In this document: positions 13,231-27,200 of the stretch, piece after piece
Layout: every line of letters starts with the position of its first letter
Numbering within the stretch: the stretch's first letter is position 1
From: Macropodus opercularis
Taxonomy: Eukaryota; Chordata; Actinopteri; Anabantiformes; Osphronemidae
Reading direction: 5' to 3'
Length of the DNA stretch: 64,000 nt
Assembly (NCBI GenBank): GCA_030770545.1
Contig: CM061104.1
Location: 13,773,001-13,837,000 of the forward strand
The notes under the pieces: model-generated
Told to the model about the DNA's origin: nothing
What the model saw: only the letters and a program-made list of their open reading frames with translations
The model's database searches: none
Made by a program: the position numbers and the translations under genes

Positions 13231-16072
13231 TTACACATATTTATCAGCCCATTTCAAAGAAAGATTATACTCTAATTTTGATCAGTGTATTTGTAGTTGT
13301 GATCACATCAAAATTAGTTTTTGACTCCTAGAATTCCATTGAATTATGCAAATTGAAGTTTTTTATACATTATAAGAAGAGAAATCAGAGTAAGAAGCAG
13401 AGTAACTGTGCTCCTCTAACTCAAAGGGAAGAACTGACCCTGCCTCAGTTAGGAGAAGGGAATCAGCGTTACAATGTTACCTTCCCACCACCTGAGGGGA
13501 TTCGATCAGTCTGCAAACTCATTGAATGCCCTCATTAACAATTCACCTCAGTCACAGATGTGTGTCAAAGCTCTGAAGTTTTTCTTACATTGTTGTAATC
13601 TGCGTACAAAACACAAAGGATAGGATAACAGTGATGACACATCACTGCAGACTGGCAGACTGGCTATCTCCAGCCGAGCTGATTTGATATGGTCTTTCAC
13701 CTAACAGCATAATCTCTTTTTTCTTAGGGACTATATCTTTCACACTAAGATGCCTTTATGATCAAATTATGATTCAGAGGAAGATCTAAAATGAGACAGA
13801 TGTGTATGACTCAAGATTAAGGCTCGCAATGTCCAAGGCATGACCTGAGTTTCAGCTAATAGACCATGCACTAAACCATGCAGCCTCTTGAGCTGCCAAA
13901 TCGTCTTACAATATGAGCATTCAGACCTTTAGGAGTTTTACTCAGATATGCAAGCTGCGGCTGCATGTTGGACTACAAGAAATAAAGGATGTCGTTAAGC
14001 ATCTATGTCTGTTTTAATCAGAAGTCTTTAGATTTTATTATTCTTTCCAATTTTACAATGGTAACACTTCAGTCTTGTCGTGGTTACATTAGTACACAAT
14101 TTAAATTTCAGCATATAATAAAAGCACAAAATATATCACAGTTGGAAAGCTGGAAGTGGTCATTTGCTCCAAAATAACCTTTGATATTAAGTGTAACTGT
14201 TTTAAGGAGAGAACATATTTAACAAAACAAAAAAAAGTTTAGTTTAGGCATAGTTCAAAGCACCCATATGGAGACACGCCTATATAAAACATGCATACTT
14301 ATCGAGACACATTTTTATTTAGCAAATATTTTATGAATTAGACTCTCAGGTTGAGCTTATTGTAATTCATTCGCAGGCACATCGGTTACAGTTTGACTGC
14401 TTGTGTTCTCCTTTAAATGGCTCCAAAGTGACAGTAATCTGTTAATACTGTACTGAAACAAAGCATGAGACCTGGGACTGCTGACATGTCAAACTGACTC
14501 TGATACATTTAGCCTCCAATCTGGTGACCTTAGCGTTCAGTCTATCTAACCTGATAAATGTATTGTTGTGTAGCATATAGTGAGCTGCCAAGGAATATGT
14601 TTACAGGTTGTGGTTTGAATGAGTAAGCTGGAAACAATTTAAGTATGGATGGATGTGAGTAAATGGGTAGTTCTACACACATAGATGGTATGTTATGAAT
14701 GACTCACAGTCAGCCGGAGCACATTGCTACCGTCTCATGACTGGTGCTGCTCTTAGTCTCCTACCATTCATCTAAACAAAGTATTGAGTGGCTACAAAAC
14801 TCCATCAAGAGTAAATGGGAAAAGTGAAGTGTTCCTTCGGTACAATAGCAGCATGTTTACATTCTCCAGATATTCCTGGACCCCGTACCAGGTTCCAGTC
14901 TGCTCTGTTTAGGTTTTCCTCAGTCAGTTGTGCTCTTTATGCTCTTTTTGCATTTTGGATTTGTAAACTTGGGATTAAGGTAGAGATGAAAATAAACATA
15001 TCAGTAACAGCTGGTGAGGTACTCTGCCAGCACAGAGTGAGATCTTTGTGTTCAATCACCCCATCTTTGTAATGTACATTTGTAGTGAGCAAAAGACAGT
15101 CACAGAGCTTCCTTTTCCCCTCCGCTGCCACTTCCATCCTTTATTTTCATTGGACCTTTCCAATGGCCAGAGTCTGGTCATATGATCCTGTGGGCCAATG
15201 GTTTGTACAGGGAAGCTGTGGGCTAAACATGCTGAATCCAGTGCAGGGCCTCAACAAGAAAAACATTCTGCCTGACGCTAAACAGCAGCTACATAGCCCA
15301 CAATTAAAACAACGCAAAAGATTAAAAAATTAGCATGTTTTTGACATGTGTACATGTGTTGGAGCTTCACTTTTCAGTAGTTATTATGGGAGCACATTTA
15401 TTACACAGCAGAGTCAGCACATTCTTAGATTTCTCAGCAATGCTTTTGGACAATCTTTTATTTTAATTCAGTAGCTCCTTTAGTCATCTGTCTGTGGTTA
15501 GATTACACTGCCTGTTTATGGAGCGAGGCAAGCACGCCAACACAGCTCACATGATCTGGCTAAACACACCAGGAAAAGTGAAATAGCACTGCTGAAGTGG
15601 TGAAGCTGAGTCATTTGACTGGGAAAATAATGTCAACCTTCCCATCTACCACCACCTGTCCTGATTAGACGGAAGAGTGATGGGAAAGCCCAATCCTCTG
15701 CCAACCATGCTGCTGCAACAGGAAGGGGTGACGACTAACATGACACGAGGTGGAAAAAAACACACACTCCTTTGTTGGACAGTGACAGCAGGATCAGGTT
15801 TCAGCTCTATGGCTGACAGAGGTGGCATTTAACTAACAGCTGGTCTAAATAATTTGTACCGAAAGATTTAGTATGGGACTATGAGGCAGAAAAGATTGAT
15901 AGTAATTTGAATATTAGTGACTCAAACAGTTCATGTTCATTGCTTCCCTTCATGAAAACCTCCAAGACTTTTGATATTCAGCACATTTCTTTGCACATTT
16001 CCGTATAGCTGAGGAATCCAATGCACATACTGTAGCTTTGCCTCTCTGGCGAGAAGGGGAATCCTTCTGGAT

Positions 16073-16105
<33 letters not shown>
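16073..16105. repeat. Poly-G homopolymer, 33 bases
   Basis: Uninterrupted run of G in cers2 intron 1. It could form G-quadruplexes, and its true length is likely to be unreliable in any assembly. Confidence 0.95.
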
Positions 16106-16108
<3 letters not shown>

Positions 16109-16643
16109 CTGCTGATCTTCAAGGGGTCTCTCGATGAGAGGGGTCTGTGGGGATGACATGTGGATGAATCATGACGCACATCCTTCAGAGGCTATTTTTC
16201 CTTCACCCCCAGTGCTTTTATGCACTTTCTCTGCCACTCCCTGAACCTTGCAGCAGCATTATTCATTGTTGCGTAAAAGGCAACGCTTACAGCTGCTGAC
16301 AGCTGTTGAGGAAAGCTCTAGCACTGAAGCATGAAGGAAAGATTTCTTTAGTTTTGGGCCTGAGTTCTCTCCCCATGGTCCTCCTGAACGTCTAAATGCT
16401 GCATGTGCTCTTTTGTGTACATTATAAAAATATGATCGGGCTTCTAATAAGAGGGAGACCAGCAGTTTAACTGTCCTGATTACATGGTTCCATGTCTTCC
16501 TATATGCGGTGTTACAGCAGCTCGCTTTCAGGCAAGTCCCTATAGACTTTGTGCATTTAAGGTTTATGTGGACCCATGTCACTTTTTTCTGCATGTAGAA
16601 CATGTACATTTCTTTAACCCGTTAAATGTTGACTTGTTACAGA

Positions 16644-19600
16644 ATGCTGTCGGAGCTCAGTGAATGGTTTTGGCAGGAGCGGCTGTGGTTTCCAAAGGGC
16701 CTGGGCTGGGCTGACTTAGAGGATCGGGATGGACGAGTATATGCTAAAGCCCGCGACTTGTGGGTTGCGCTTCCTTTTGCCTTTGTATTCCTCATTATCC
16801 GTCAGATTTTTGAAAGGTCAGTGCATTTTTTAGTGTTGAGTATTTCTGTTCTTCATCATTGTCTTATTAATTCAGACATTTGCTACCTCTATATTTAGAC
16901 ATTTTCTCTGTGTCTTTATCCAGTGTAACTTCTGACTCTGTGTTTTTTTAATCTACCAATCAGTCATCTCATCCTCTGATCTGTAATTCAATTTTTAACT
17001 TTAGTGTTTAATGTCTTTGGTATTGCCCAGCATGACATTTAATCAACAACATGTTGTGCCCCACTTTACTCAGCTCATCCAAGTGACTTGTATTGTTTCT
17101 AGTAAAAGTAAAATGTAATGTACTGTTTCCAGTAGCCATTTTTTCTCAGTTCCCAAGAAATTGATCAAAAACAAAAGAAATTTGCTGTTTTGTTGGATTT
17201 CTTTTCCGCAAAACCATGCTACATGTGGCAGTAGTCCCCTTACAGGCTTTACTGACTGAATGCTGTAATAATCAGTAGCAGTATACCATGTGCACTATGA
17301 GTGTAGCATACAAATTATGGTTTCACCCTTATAATCCACGCTTGTTTTCACTTTTAATTTCATTCTATTCGGTGTCTTGTGTTTTAACACCCTTTCTATT
17401 ATTACAGGGTGGTGGCTACACCTTTGGCGTCTCTACTCGGGGTAAAAGAGACAGTACGGCTCAAAGCCTCTCACAACCCCACACTGGAGTCCTACTACTG
17501 TAACAATACCAAAAATCCCACGCAGGTAAACCCTCACTCTCACCCAGGCACCTAGTAGCAGGATGACAATGAGTATCATGCTGCATGTGTTTTCACAAAA
17601 AAGAAGTATCTCACTCTTCTTTGTGCTATTCACAGACTTCAATAACAAGTCTTTGTGAGCAGACTGGATATTCAGAGAGACAAGTGCAGCGATGGTTCAG
17701 GAGACGAAGGAATCAGGACAGGCCAGATTTACTCAAAAAATTTCGAGAGGCCAGGTAAACACAGACACAAACATTAGCTTTCTTTTAAAAATATACATGT
17801 ATGCACACGCCTCTGTACCCATAAAGCAGGTGGAAACAGCTGCCAACCCTTGGTCTCCTCTGGCTATGTGAGCACTTTTCTGAGGGCAAAAGTACCCTTC
17901 TATTTTTAACATACACCCATTACAGTGCTACTACAATGCCTGTTGTGCTTACAGCCCTGACAAATGGGCTCTTTAACCCCGGCTGGTTATTGTTACGAGC
18001 AATGGCATAATGTGACATAAGCCAAGTTAAAACAGCAACATAGTCACTTAGTAATACAGTAATAAGGATTCACACTGTGGCAACCGATGACAAATGTGTT
18101 CGTGATCAACCCAATTTGTTGGATTATTCCATTCGTGTTGTCATGTGTAGGGTCCGATTTTTACCATTAGCTTAATTGTCATCATCATTGTTCTTGGTCA
18201 TCATCAGAATCATAAAAGCTTCTGTGTGAGTTAACACAAACTGCAAAAAGGCACAGAGTTGAAATTACCGGAAATGGAGACACGTTCCGTTAAAAACTGC
18301 TGAGAGCCTGCTCTGTAAATTATTTAGAATAACCAGAATATTGTATCTGGAAAGCTGTTGTAGAATTGTTTGTTTTTCAGTGCAGAAACTGGGATTCCTT
18401 TAACAAATAATGGAATCATTTAGCAGCAATTTTAGTAAACAAAAATTAGTTGTTCTAATATGGTGTTTTAATTAATAATAACAACACTTGTTGCAGTCTT
18501 AGCACAATGAGAGACTTCTTAAAACATGAGACACAACTGTAAAATCTGCATGGCTCAGTACCAGTACACAATATTTATCAAGTGACAGTGTGTGTTTTCT
18601 GTCGTTAGATGACCTGGCCCTTTTTTCAGACCATGAGTCATCTGATCTGTTAAACTAGATGGTAGTGGATTGGGTGGGTGCAGCTGGTGTGTCTGCCTGT
18701 TTGTACACTTTGTGTATTACAGTAATTACTTTCTTAATAACGTCATTGTTTGTGTGCACACAAAAGTGTTTGTGTCTCTGCTTATTTCTCCAACTGGTCT
18801 GTCTGTCACATTCTCTTACTGTTTATTCACCTTTGTGTCTCTGCTGCTGTTCTCTTTGTGAAGTCCTCACTCTACACCTGTACAAGACGCCACATTAGCA
18901 GTGGCTCCCCCCTGTCTCTGATACAGGATATTAGCTGGGAGGATACAGTCTGGCAGCTTGCATTGTCTGTGAGCATGTGTTTGTGCGACCTGATGTGACA
19001 TTTGTAGTGTAGTTAATCAAGATTTTTCAGGGCATTTCTCTCCAACAAAACACGCTCATGTGACTGTGATGTCTTCATGTGTCTACTAGTAGAAAATCTG
19101 TCTATTGTCTTATTCCCATTGACTGAGTAGAAAGTGTGTTTGTATATGTGTGTGTTCTCTTGCAGTTGGAGATTTACCTTTTACCTTCTTGCTTTCATTG
19201 CTGGCCTGGCCGCCCTCATCGATGTGAGTACCATCATGTTACCCTGCTCCTCTTCCTTCTCTCATTCTCTGTCATTTTGTTCACATTCTCATTTGTCACC
19301 TGCCCTGCGCCATCATTGGTCCATTCACTTGGTGGTTTTCGTGATGAGTTTTTTTTGGCATTGACTTACTGCCATGCTGAGTCAAGTGGTATAAATACAC
19401 CTGTCGGCCTCGGCTGTCTCATTCACATTTCATCTCTCCTTCCAGAAACCTTGGCTGTATGACCTGAAGGAGATGTGGGAAGGCTTTCCTGTGCTGGTAC
19501 GTCTCTTGATACCCTGAATGCACCAGAGCACACTCTAACTAAAGTACAATCCATAAAATCATCAAAGAGCCAGCTCACTTATACCCCTAAAGGAGTTTGG

Positions 19601-21654
19601 AGTGTCCTAAGTTGAGCGAGGTGGACACTGCAAAAATACTAAGTCAAATTCATTTTTGGCTCCTTCAGTTCCAACAGTTCAAGCAGACCAGAAATGATTA
19701 TAAAGTAAGACTTGTAAATTCGATGCTCATCATCTAAATACTGACATGTTTCTGTCCTTTTTCTTTGTGACCATGAATAGAATATATGGACTGTATTGTT
19801 GTTTATTCAATGAAGATATTTAGTTGCAGCCTAAATTTAAAAGACAGGTATGGATTTTGAAGTTAAAAACCAGTTTCCTCTCCTTCAGACTCTCCTGCCA
19901 TCACAGTATTGGTACTACATGATTGAGCTGGGTTTCTATGGTTCTCTGCTGTTCAGTGTGGCGTCTGATGTCAAACGCAAAGTGAGTGAATTTGACTTGA
20001 AACAGAAGAAAAAGGAAATGAAAGATGTGTGTGATTGTACATGATTATTACATCATGTTTAACTGCACTTGGGAGGAATCCAAACGGCCTCTTCTTACTA
20101 TCTGATCAGTTTGACATCTGGCACGGACTGCGGGTGGACATTAAACTGTTGTTACACGTGTGACTGAATGCATGTGTGAGAGTTTGGACTTTGCACAACT
20201 GTGGTCAGCTGAGCACAGTGGGGAAATTTTTGGCTCAGTTGTTCCTCCAGTTTTTTAACCCAGATGCCTCTTAAGCAGGATTTAGCACCATGCACACAGA
20301 GCCACTCAAACACTCAAATGCACAGTTTCAACGGTTTCCTGTTCTCTGTATCAGTAACATGTGCTGTCTTTAGGACTTTAAGGAGCAGATTGTCCATCAT
20401 GTAGCGACCATCCTCCTCATCAGCTTCTCCTGGTGTGTTAACTATATCCGTGCTGGAACTCTCATCATGCTGGTGCATGACTCCTCTGATTACCTCCTTG
20501 AGGTAAATGTCTCCATTACTTAGTGTAGCCTATTGTTAAAACTAATGAACTACAATCATGGCAGTGTGACAGAAACAATATGTGTATTTTCTGCATTATA
20601 CAAGTACCAAATAGAAATCTAGTCAAAAATCATATTCACTACATCCTATTTCATTCTGTCTAAGATGAATTCAGTTTATATTTCTTGTAAGTCTGTTTTC
20701 TAAAGGCAGTACACATAGGCTACACTGCCACCTCGTGGAGGAAACTACATTTAAATAGTTACAGGTCAGTAAAAGAAAACCAACTATTTCCTAACCACTT
20801 CCTTTTTTGTTTTTTCCCACTTACAGTCTGCAAAGATGTTCAACTATGCTGGGTGGCGAAACGCCTGTAACTACATTTTTATCGTATTTGCTGGAGTGTT
20901 CATTGTCACTCGTCTGGTCATCTTTCCCTTCTGGTACCCAACCATTTCATGTTTAAGTATAATATTTTAGTGATGTTGCTAAGCTGTATGTTTACTAAAG
21001 TTATATGTCATGAATCCTCATCATCTATTTCAGGATTATTTACTGTACATGGGTCTATCCAGTCACCATCTATGAACCATTCTTTGGATATTACTTCTTT
21101 AATGGACTTTTGATGACTCTCCAGTGTCTACATATCTTCTGGGCTATCCTCATCATACGCATCGCACTCCGGTTCCTCGCCAATAATGTAAGTTACGTTC
21201 GAAAATAGGCATTTAAATACATATAAGATGGTGGTCATTCATTGAAATTCTTAGTACTTCTAATTTTATGCGTGTAAACCAACAAAAGACAAATCAAAAG
21301 AAAGCTCAGTAAACACAAGTGAAAGTGAAAGTTCCTTGTGTGTAACCCTAAATATACACACACAGCATAATAATACAGTGCACAAATATGTGACACTCAG
21401 TGAGTTGAAGAGTTGGACAGTGTTGGTTGTTTTGACACTGGTCAGAACTCCAGCAGAGTTTAAGCAAAGTTGTCTTTGATTTTCATTCTCTCTCTTAGGA
21501 GAAAGTGGATGATGACAGAAGTGACAAGGATGAAACAGACGAGTCAGAAGAAAAGGAAGACGATGAGACAGAGGCTAAAAAGGACATGAAGAAAAATGGA
21601 CCGGTGCAGAACGGTCACATGGTCCACAACAACAACCACAGCAAGACAGAGTAA
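16644..21654 (+). CDS. cers2: Ceramide synthase 2 (CerS2)
   Basis: Integral ER membrane enzyme that N-acylates sphingoid bases, preferring very-long-chain acyl-CoA. Coding exons: 16644-16816, 17408-17525, 17636-17754, 19166-19223, 19446-19496, 19889-19981, 20374-20502, 20827-20933, 21034-21187, 21499-21654. They give 385 residues, close to the roughly 380 of human CERS2. The N-terminus contains WADLEDRDGRVYAKA, typical of CERS2. A partial homeobox-like segment (about residues 75-125) ends in WFRRRRNQDRP. The TLC domain follows from SWRFTFYL. The Lag1p motif (about 211-245) has the two catalytic histidines in IVHHVATILL and the acidic pair in HDSSDYLLE. The C-terminal tail is acidic (DETDESEEKEDDE), matching the phosphorylated CERS2 tail, and ends near NNNHSKTE. 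The tail and N-terminus separate it from CERS3-6. The teleost a/b copy cannot be assigned. Confidence 0.96.
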
Positions 21655-23699
21655 AAGCAAACAAGTGTGTGGCGAAAAGAATGTGAGAAAGACTTGTGTC
21701 CCCTCAGCAGGAGAGCAGGAGGGAGGGATGTAAAGAGAGAGAAAGAAGAAAAGATGTGTGTAAGGAAGGTGTTAGGACCCAATTCCCTAGAATGAAGAAC
21801 AGTAGTTATCCTGAAGAAAATTGAAACTGTTCATTTTGTCACACAAACACACTCACTCACATTCATTTGTACTTTTAGAGGGCACAGAACTCCAGCAGAC
21901 TATATACACTACATCAGACAGCATAGCCTTTGTGAGGAAAATGTGTAATGTCCCAAATTTTCAAAAGTTACAGGGGAGAAAATGGAGAGGAGCACTGTGT
22001 GAAGAGAACACAGGAGGGAGCTCCTACTTTAGCTTTCCTGTTCTAACTGTGTGCCTTAGAGCCAAGTAACGGCTGCTTTAATCTTGTTTTGCTTTATTTC
22101 ATTTTACATATTTATTGTTTAAATAAAAAACTAGTCCGGAACAGTTTACTTGAGATAATTGGGCATTTACTTCCCTAATTTTGTGTCTATGTGATAACCA
22201 TGTCTTTATTTAGCTAATGCAAAGTCTTTGCACAAACATACAGTGTCCCTTATAAAGTAACGACATGCAGCAGGACTTTCCTTCGTGCCCTGTGCCATTT
22301 ATAAAGTGTCAGCCTTAAAAGACTTAAGGAGAAAATTTAAACTGATCCACAATGCACAATTTCTGCTTCTTAGCTGTACAAGGTACAGTTCTCAGTGCTG
22401 TGCTATTGAAGCAGACAGTTGTAGCCATAAATTAGTGCTCGCCACAAACTCTGCAACAGAAATCACAGCTTTGTGCCAGGTTTGATGGAGTTGAATGTTT
22501 GTTTTTTTTTGTCTGGTTTGGTTGAATCACATTGATGATGCAAACCGAATGCTCTCAGTAAAATCACTGCGAACATTGATTGCTCTTTCCTCTTACTTTT
22601 AGAATGAAACGAGACAGAGTAATCTCTTCCAGGTTTAAAATGTTTGCCATATTTCACTGCCTAGTAGCCAAGGTTGTGTTTGTTAACCTGAGTGAGAACT
22701 TTGTTGTTTTATAGGTGTGAATGATTTCATGAATGATTCTGTGTATGAAACGGGTTTGTGCACATGGTCTGTGATGCTTTGTGAAAGAATCAGTTTTTCT
22801 GAGTTTCAGTTTTGAGATGAATGAAAAACTCATGCAGCGACTGTTACAGTTGCTACGCTTTAACGTTTTTTTGTATGTCAAGTGCCTTATTTGTAATGAA
22901 TGGTAGCTCTCTCTCCTGTCTTCACGTCTCTCCTTTCTTTCCTGTCCACATTGCAGATTAAAATCAAAGACTAGAAGGTCCTCCCTCCCTTCCGTCTTGT
23001 TCATCTCTCACAGCCCCCCTTCTTTATTAATTATCCTCCTTTGAACTCATTCCACCAAAAGTATTTTTTAACTAACTCAGACCATCCAGCAACCTCCTTA
23101 CCCTGGTGATACAGAAGGAACAGCTGTGTTAAATACAGTATTGTTTTTTATTTTGTTGTATTTTTGTTTAATGATGCCTCAGTATTGTTATTGATTAAAA
23201 AGCAAGGATTATGAATCACTATGACAACCTTGTGAAGCATTAATTTGTTTATGCAGAATGTTTTGCTTAGTACATTATAGTACATTAGTACAATACAGTA
23301 CAATGGTACATTAACGCAAGTAGAATATCGGTTGCCCATGCACCCACCCTGACTTGGATCTGCTAGAGGTCTCCTCGGTTGAATTGTTGACCTTTTAAAC
23401 TTTTAGTTCTAACTATATCGTTTTCAAGATCCTTGAGATTCTATGATTTTTTTTTCTTTATATACAACCTATATGTTTTTTCTCCTCTTCACAACTTACC
23501 CGTATTAGTATAAATAAACTTGAGCGCTTTACTACCTTATTAAAAGGTGAAAGAATGTATTGTTTTTACATTTGTGTTGTAAACTGCAAACTAACTTTGA
23601 AAGTTGAATGTTAAAAGCGGAATATTAAAAACAAAGAGCCAAAGTTCTGTAACACTTAGTGACCAAAACCTGTTCGGGCTTCTAAAGTAAATGTCCTTT
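21655..23699 (+). other. cers2 3' UTR and short intergenic region
   Basis: AT-rich, with no supported coding sequence on either strand. The 3' UTR of cers2 takes up the left part. The right end merges into the GC-richer arnt upstream region near 23700. Confidence 0.6.
22122..22127 (+). promoter_or_regulatory. cers2: Possible polyadenylation signal, cers2
   Basis: AATAAA about 470 bp after the cers2 stop codon. Another candidate (AATAAA near 23513) would extend the 3' UTR towards the arnt promoter. Confidence 0.45.
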
Positions 23700-24286
23700 A
23701 ACATCCCCGCACCTCCGCCAGTGCTGAGAGACGAGACGACTGTGTGACATGCAGCCAGGTGTGTTTAACAGTTAGCCTCGTGTTAGCATGTCCAGCTCGT
23801 CAGGCGTTAAGCAGCCTGCTACGTTTGCATAATGCGTGACTGTCATGTGAAGGCTTTTGTTTGGATCTGCAGACCTGGTCGTGGCTCCGCTGCCAGCGGG
23901 GAGGAGCTCGGCGTGGATTTCCCAACATCTCGCGTCATGTGTATGTGACTGCTGCGAGGTCCAATACAGAGCGAGCTAAATACTGGAGCCAGCCTGTGCT
24001 GCGCGACTCCGACACGCCATCTTTATTAGAAAGGGGGTTTAAACCTGGGGAGAGCAGGGGAACAGATAATCATTATTCTGTCTCCGTTTAAGTCACCCGA
24101 CCGCTTTGGAGCAGAGCTCGTCATGGCTTTAGGCGTTTCTAGGACTAGGTAAAGTCGCCTGCGTTAGGAAGTCAGTGGCGCTTCATCAAGCTAGCTAGGT
24201 AGCTAGCGCGGGGGAGGGGCGGGGTGTTTGAGAATTTTTTTTTTTTTTTACTGCAGCCGAAGTTGTTTGTTTTTGTTATTCTGGAT
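23700..24286 (+). promoter_or_regulatory. arnt: arnt promoter / 5' UTR region
   Basis: GC-richer segment immediately before the arnt start codon, with CTAGCTAGGTAGCTAGCG at 24191-24208 and a T-tract just before the 5' UTR end. No TATA box is recognised. The extent is an estimate from base composition. Confidence 0.45.
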
Positions 24287-27200
24287 ATGTCTTCTTCAAA
24301 CCCAGGTAAAGTACAATAAAAGTGGCACTTACACCATGTTGACATTTTGCTGTGCGCCTGCTATACGGTTCTGGGCGTTTTCTCACGCATAGCTAAAGCG
24401 TATACTTTCCTAAAGATAGCGTGACAGCAACTGCTAAACTTAGCTAAGTTAGCTTAGCAACAAGGCTAGATTGTCATTGCATAAGTGCTGGCATGCTAGA
24501 AGTAGCGATATCATCGACTAACTACCTGTTACGGTGGTACTTTTGTAATGTTGATGCAGGACGCTAAGTCTAAAGCAAACAACAAGCTACTTTGAGCAGC
24601 GTTGCTCTCCGCATTGAGAGCCGTTCACTGCTACACACACACCTTTAACGTTAGCTCAGTGCCGGGCTTGTCTTTGAGCTCTTCGCTGTCACGAATAAAG
24701 AGTAGCTGGTGTGCAGCTATTTTAATCCTTCATAGCTAGTTTGTAAAATAAAACCAGAGTCAGCTGGGTGTGCTCGGGCCAATTTGGCGTCTGAGCGTTT
24801 TTATTTTTTTCAGCGATCGAGGCTCAGTAAGACATCACCTGTCTTTCCTGCTGTATTGTGTTATTAATAGAACTAACTGACCCAAATGTGGGCTTGGGGG
24901 CGAGCGGGAGTCAAGCAAGCGGCGGAGCTGTCGTATCGAAAGGGCCCAACAAAAGACGAGCTGTGTAAGTGTGTTGGCGATAATCGTGTTTCCGTCACTG
25001 TTTAGTTGCCTGTGTGTAAAAGTGGCGAATCTGTTCAGACGCGGACGCAAATCATGCTGAAAATCTCTCTTCTCCAATTTTCAGCCCGGATTTTGATGAT
25101 GACGATGATGATGACGAAGGAAGCAAGTTGTTCAGGTATACTTACCTTGCTGCAATGGTTTGACATTATTATTATTTGTTATCGTTTATTTACTGATTCA
25201 ACCATTTATTTATTTGTCCCTCACAGATGTGATGACGAAACACCAGGCTCCAACGACAAAGAGCGTTTTGCTAGGTATGAGGATGACAGAAACAGATGTG
25301 ATCGCCGGGACAAGGGAGCATTCATAATAACCGCTTACCCACATGCTGCTCTCCTTCTGTTTTCAAAGTTTTTACTCTTACACTTCTTTTTGCGTTAGTA
25401 GTACATTTTGGGCAAGTGTTTTAGTGGGTTGGTTTCATTTCCAGGTTTTTGGAAGACGATCAGAGTTTTGCAGATAAGGAAAAACTAGCCAGGTATGACT
25501 TGTACTACTGTAGAAGGTTCCCTAACCTGCCTGTATCCATATCAATATTAAGTGCACGGATCAACTACTGTCCTGTCCTGCTGGGATACCAGCACATTGT
25601 CGTTTGGGTAGCATAAAATTACTGGAATATTTTGCCGCTCTGTGCCTCTGTTATGGCGAATGTCAAAATGTTATGCCTCTCTGCCCACAGCAACTGGTTG
25701 TCTGAACCCACCACTATGTTATGTATCACTAACCACTGAGCTGTGTTGTGTGTTAGGGCCTCTTTCACGTTCGTAATCCCTTCCTCTCTAGCATCTGTCC
25801 TGTCTCTTTTGTCTCCCCCCTCTCAGGATATCTGAGGGTCCTTTCTCTTTTTGCACTTGCTCTCTTTTGTCACACCAGTTGGCCTTGATGGACCAGACTC
25901 TCTCGCTTTCTCACAATCATAGATCATTGACTACACTTTTTAATTTTCCCACCTTTTCTCATTCCCACTTCCTCTTTCAGTTTGTCATATTACATTGAAA
26001 CATTGACTCTAAACTACTCCATGTTGTCCACCTGCCCGTCTGTTTCCCCATGCCTATCCCTCCTGTCCTTTCGACCTCTACCTCCCTCCTGCATTTCCTC
26101 TATCCAGGGAGAATCACAGTGAGATTGAGAGGCGGAGACGAAACAAGATGACTGCCTACATCACAGAATTGTCAGACATGGTGCCGACGTGCAGCGCGCT
26201 TGCTCGGAAACCAGACAAACTAACTATCCTACGAATGGCGGTGTCCCATATGAAGACTCTGAGAGGAAGTGGCAATACTAATGTAGATGGGTCATATAAA
26301 CCTTCCTTTCTCACTGACCAGGTAGGAGACACTTTAAGAATGGTCAGTGAATTTTCACCAGATGTGAACTTAAAATGTTGAAGCTTTAGTTTGTGTAGTC
26401 AACATTCTTCTTCAAGTAATACAACACATTTGATTTGTCATTTTCACGTTTTTTGCAGGGCAGGAGCTAGTTTAGACACTGAATTTCCTGTACGTCACAA
26501 ATGTTTTTTTTCAGGCACTTGGTCAGCTTTAAGCTTTTTTAAAACTAAACCTTGTTATTATGGTTTGAGTGTAAGTGAGCCTCTTGTGTCTTCTGCTCCT
26601 ATAGTGAAGATTCTTGCTAACTGTTGAAAACAAGCGACAGATGTTGATTGAGAAAGTAGTATATACAGTTGCAAGAAAACGTATGTGAATCTTTTGGGAT
26701 TACATGGATTTCTGCATAAATTGGTCATAAAATATGTTCTGATCTTCATCGAATTCACAACAAACAAAAACACAGTCTGCTTAAACGAATTGTACAAACA
26801 TTATATCTTTTCATGTTATTATTGAACATAACATGTAAACATTCACAGTGCAGGGAGGAAAAAGTATGTGAACCTTTGGACTTAATAGCTGGTTGACCCT
26901 CCTTTGGCAGCAATAACCTCAACCAAACGTTGCACCTGTTGCATCACTCGTCCTCTGTGGAGCATCAGTTGGCAGACAGCTGGTCTAAAGTTTTCCTGTA
27001 AAATGTCTTGATAAACTTTGGAATTCATTTTCCCATCGCCTCATTGAGCATTCTGCGCTGTGCTCTTGCAGTCATCTTTACAGGACGACCACGTCTAGGG
27101 AGAGTAACAACAGTGCTGTACTTTCTCCATTTGTAGACTGTCTGTCTTACCGTGGACACATGAAGGCTTTTAGAGATACTTGTGCCACCCTTTCCAGCTT

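Larger units (their letters stand above)
11445..16642 (+). other. cers2: cers2 intron 1
   Basis: 5.2-kb intron between the non-coding first exon and the first coding exon. Besides the trinucleotide array (11752-13230) it holds a run of 33 G at 16073-16105. I see no supported coding exon, RNA gene or transposon in the rest. Confidence 0.65.

Noticed and set aside
11742..13324. Several overlapping open frames of 389-507 codons on both strands
   Set aside because: They are translations of the ACT/ATT/ACC array (poly-Thr/Ile, poly-Leu/Pro, poly-Val/Ile). No codon structure, start context or family similarity.
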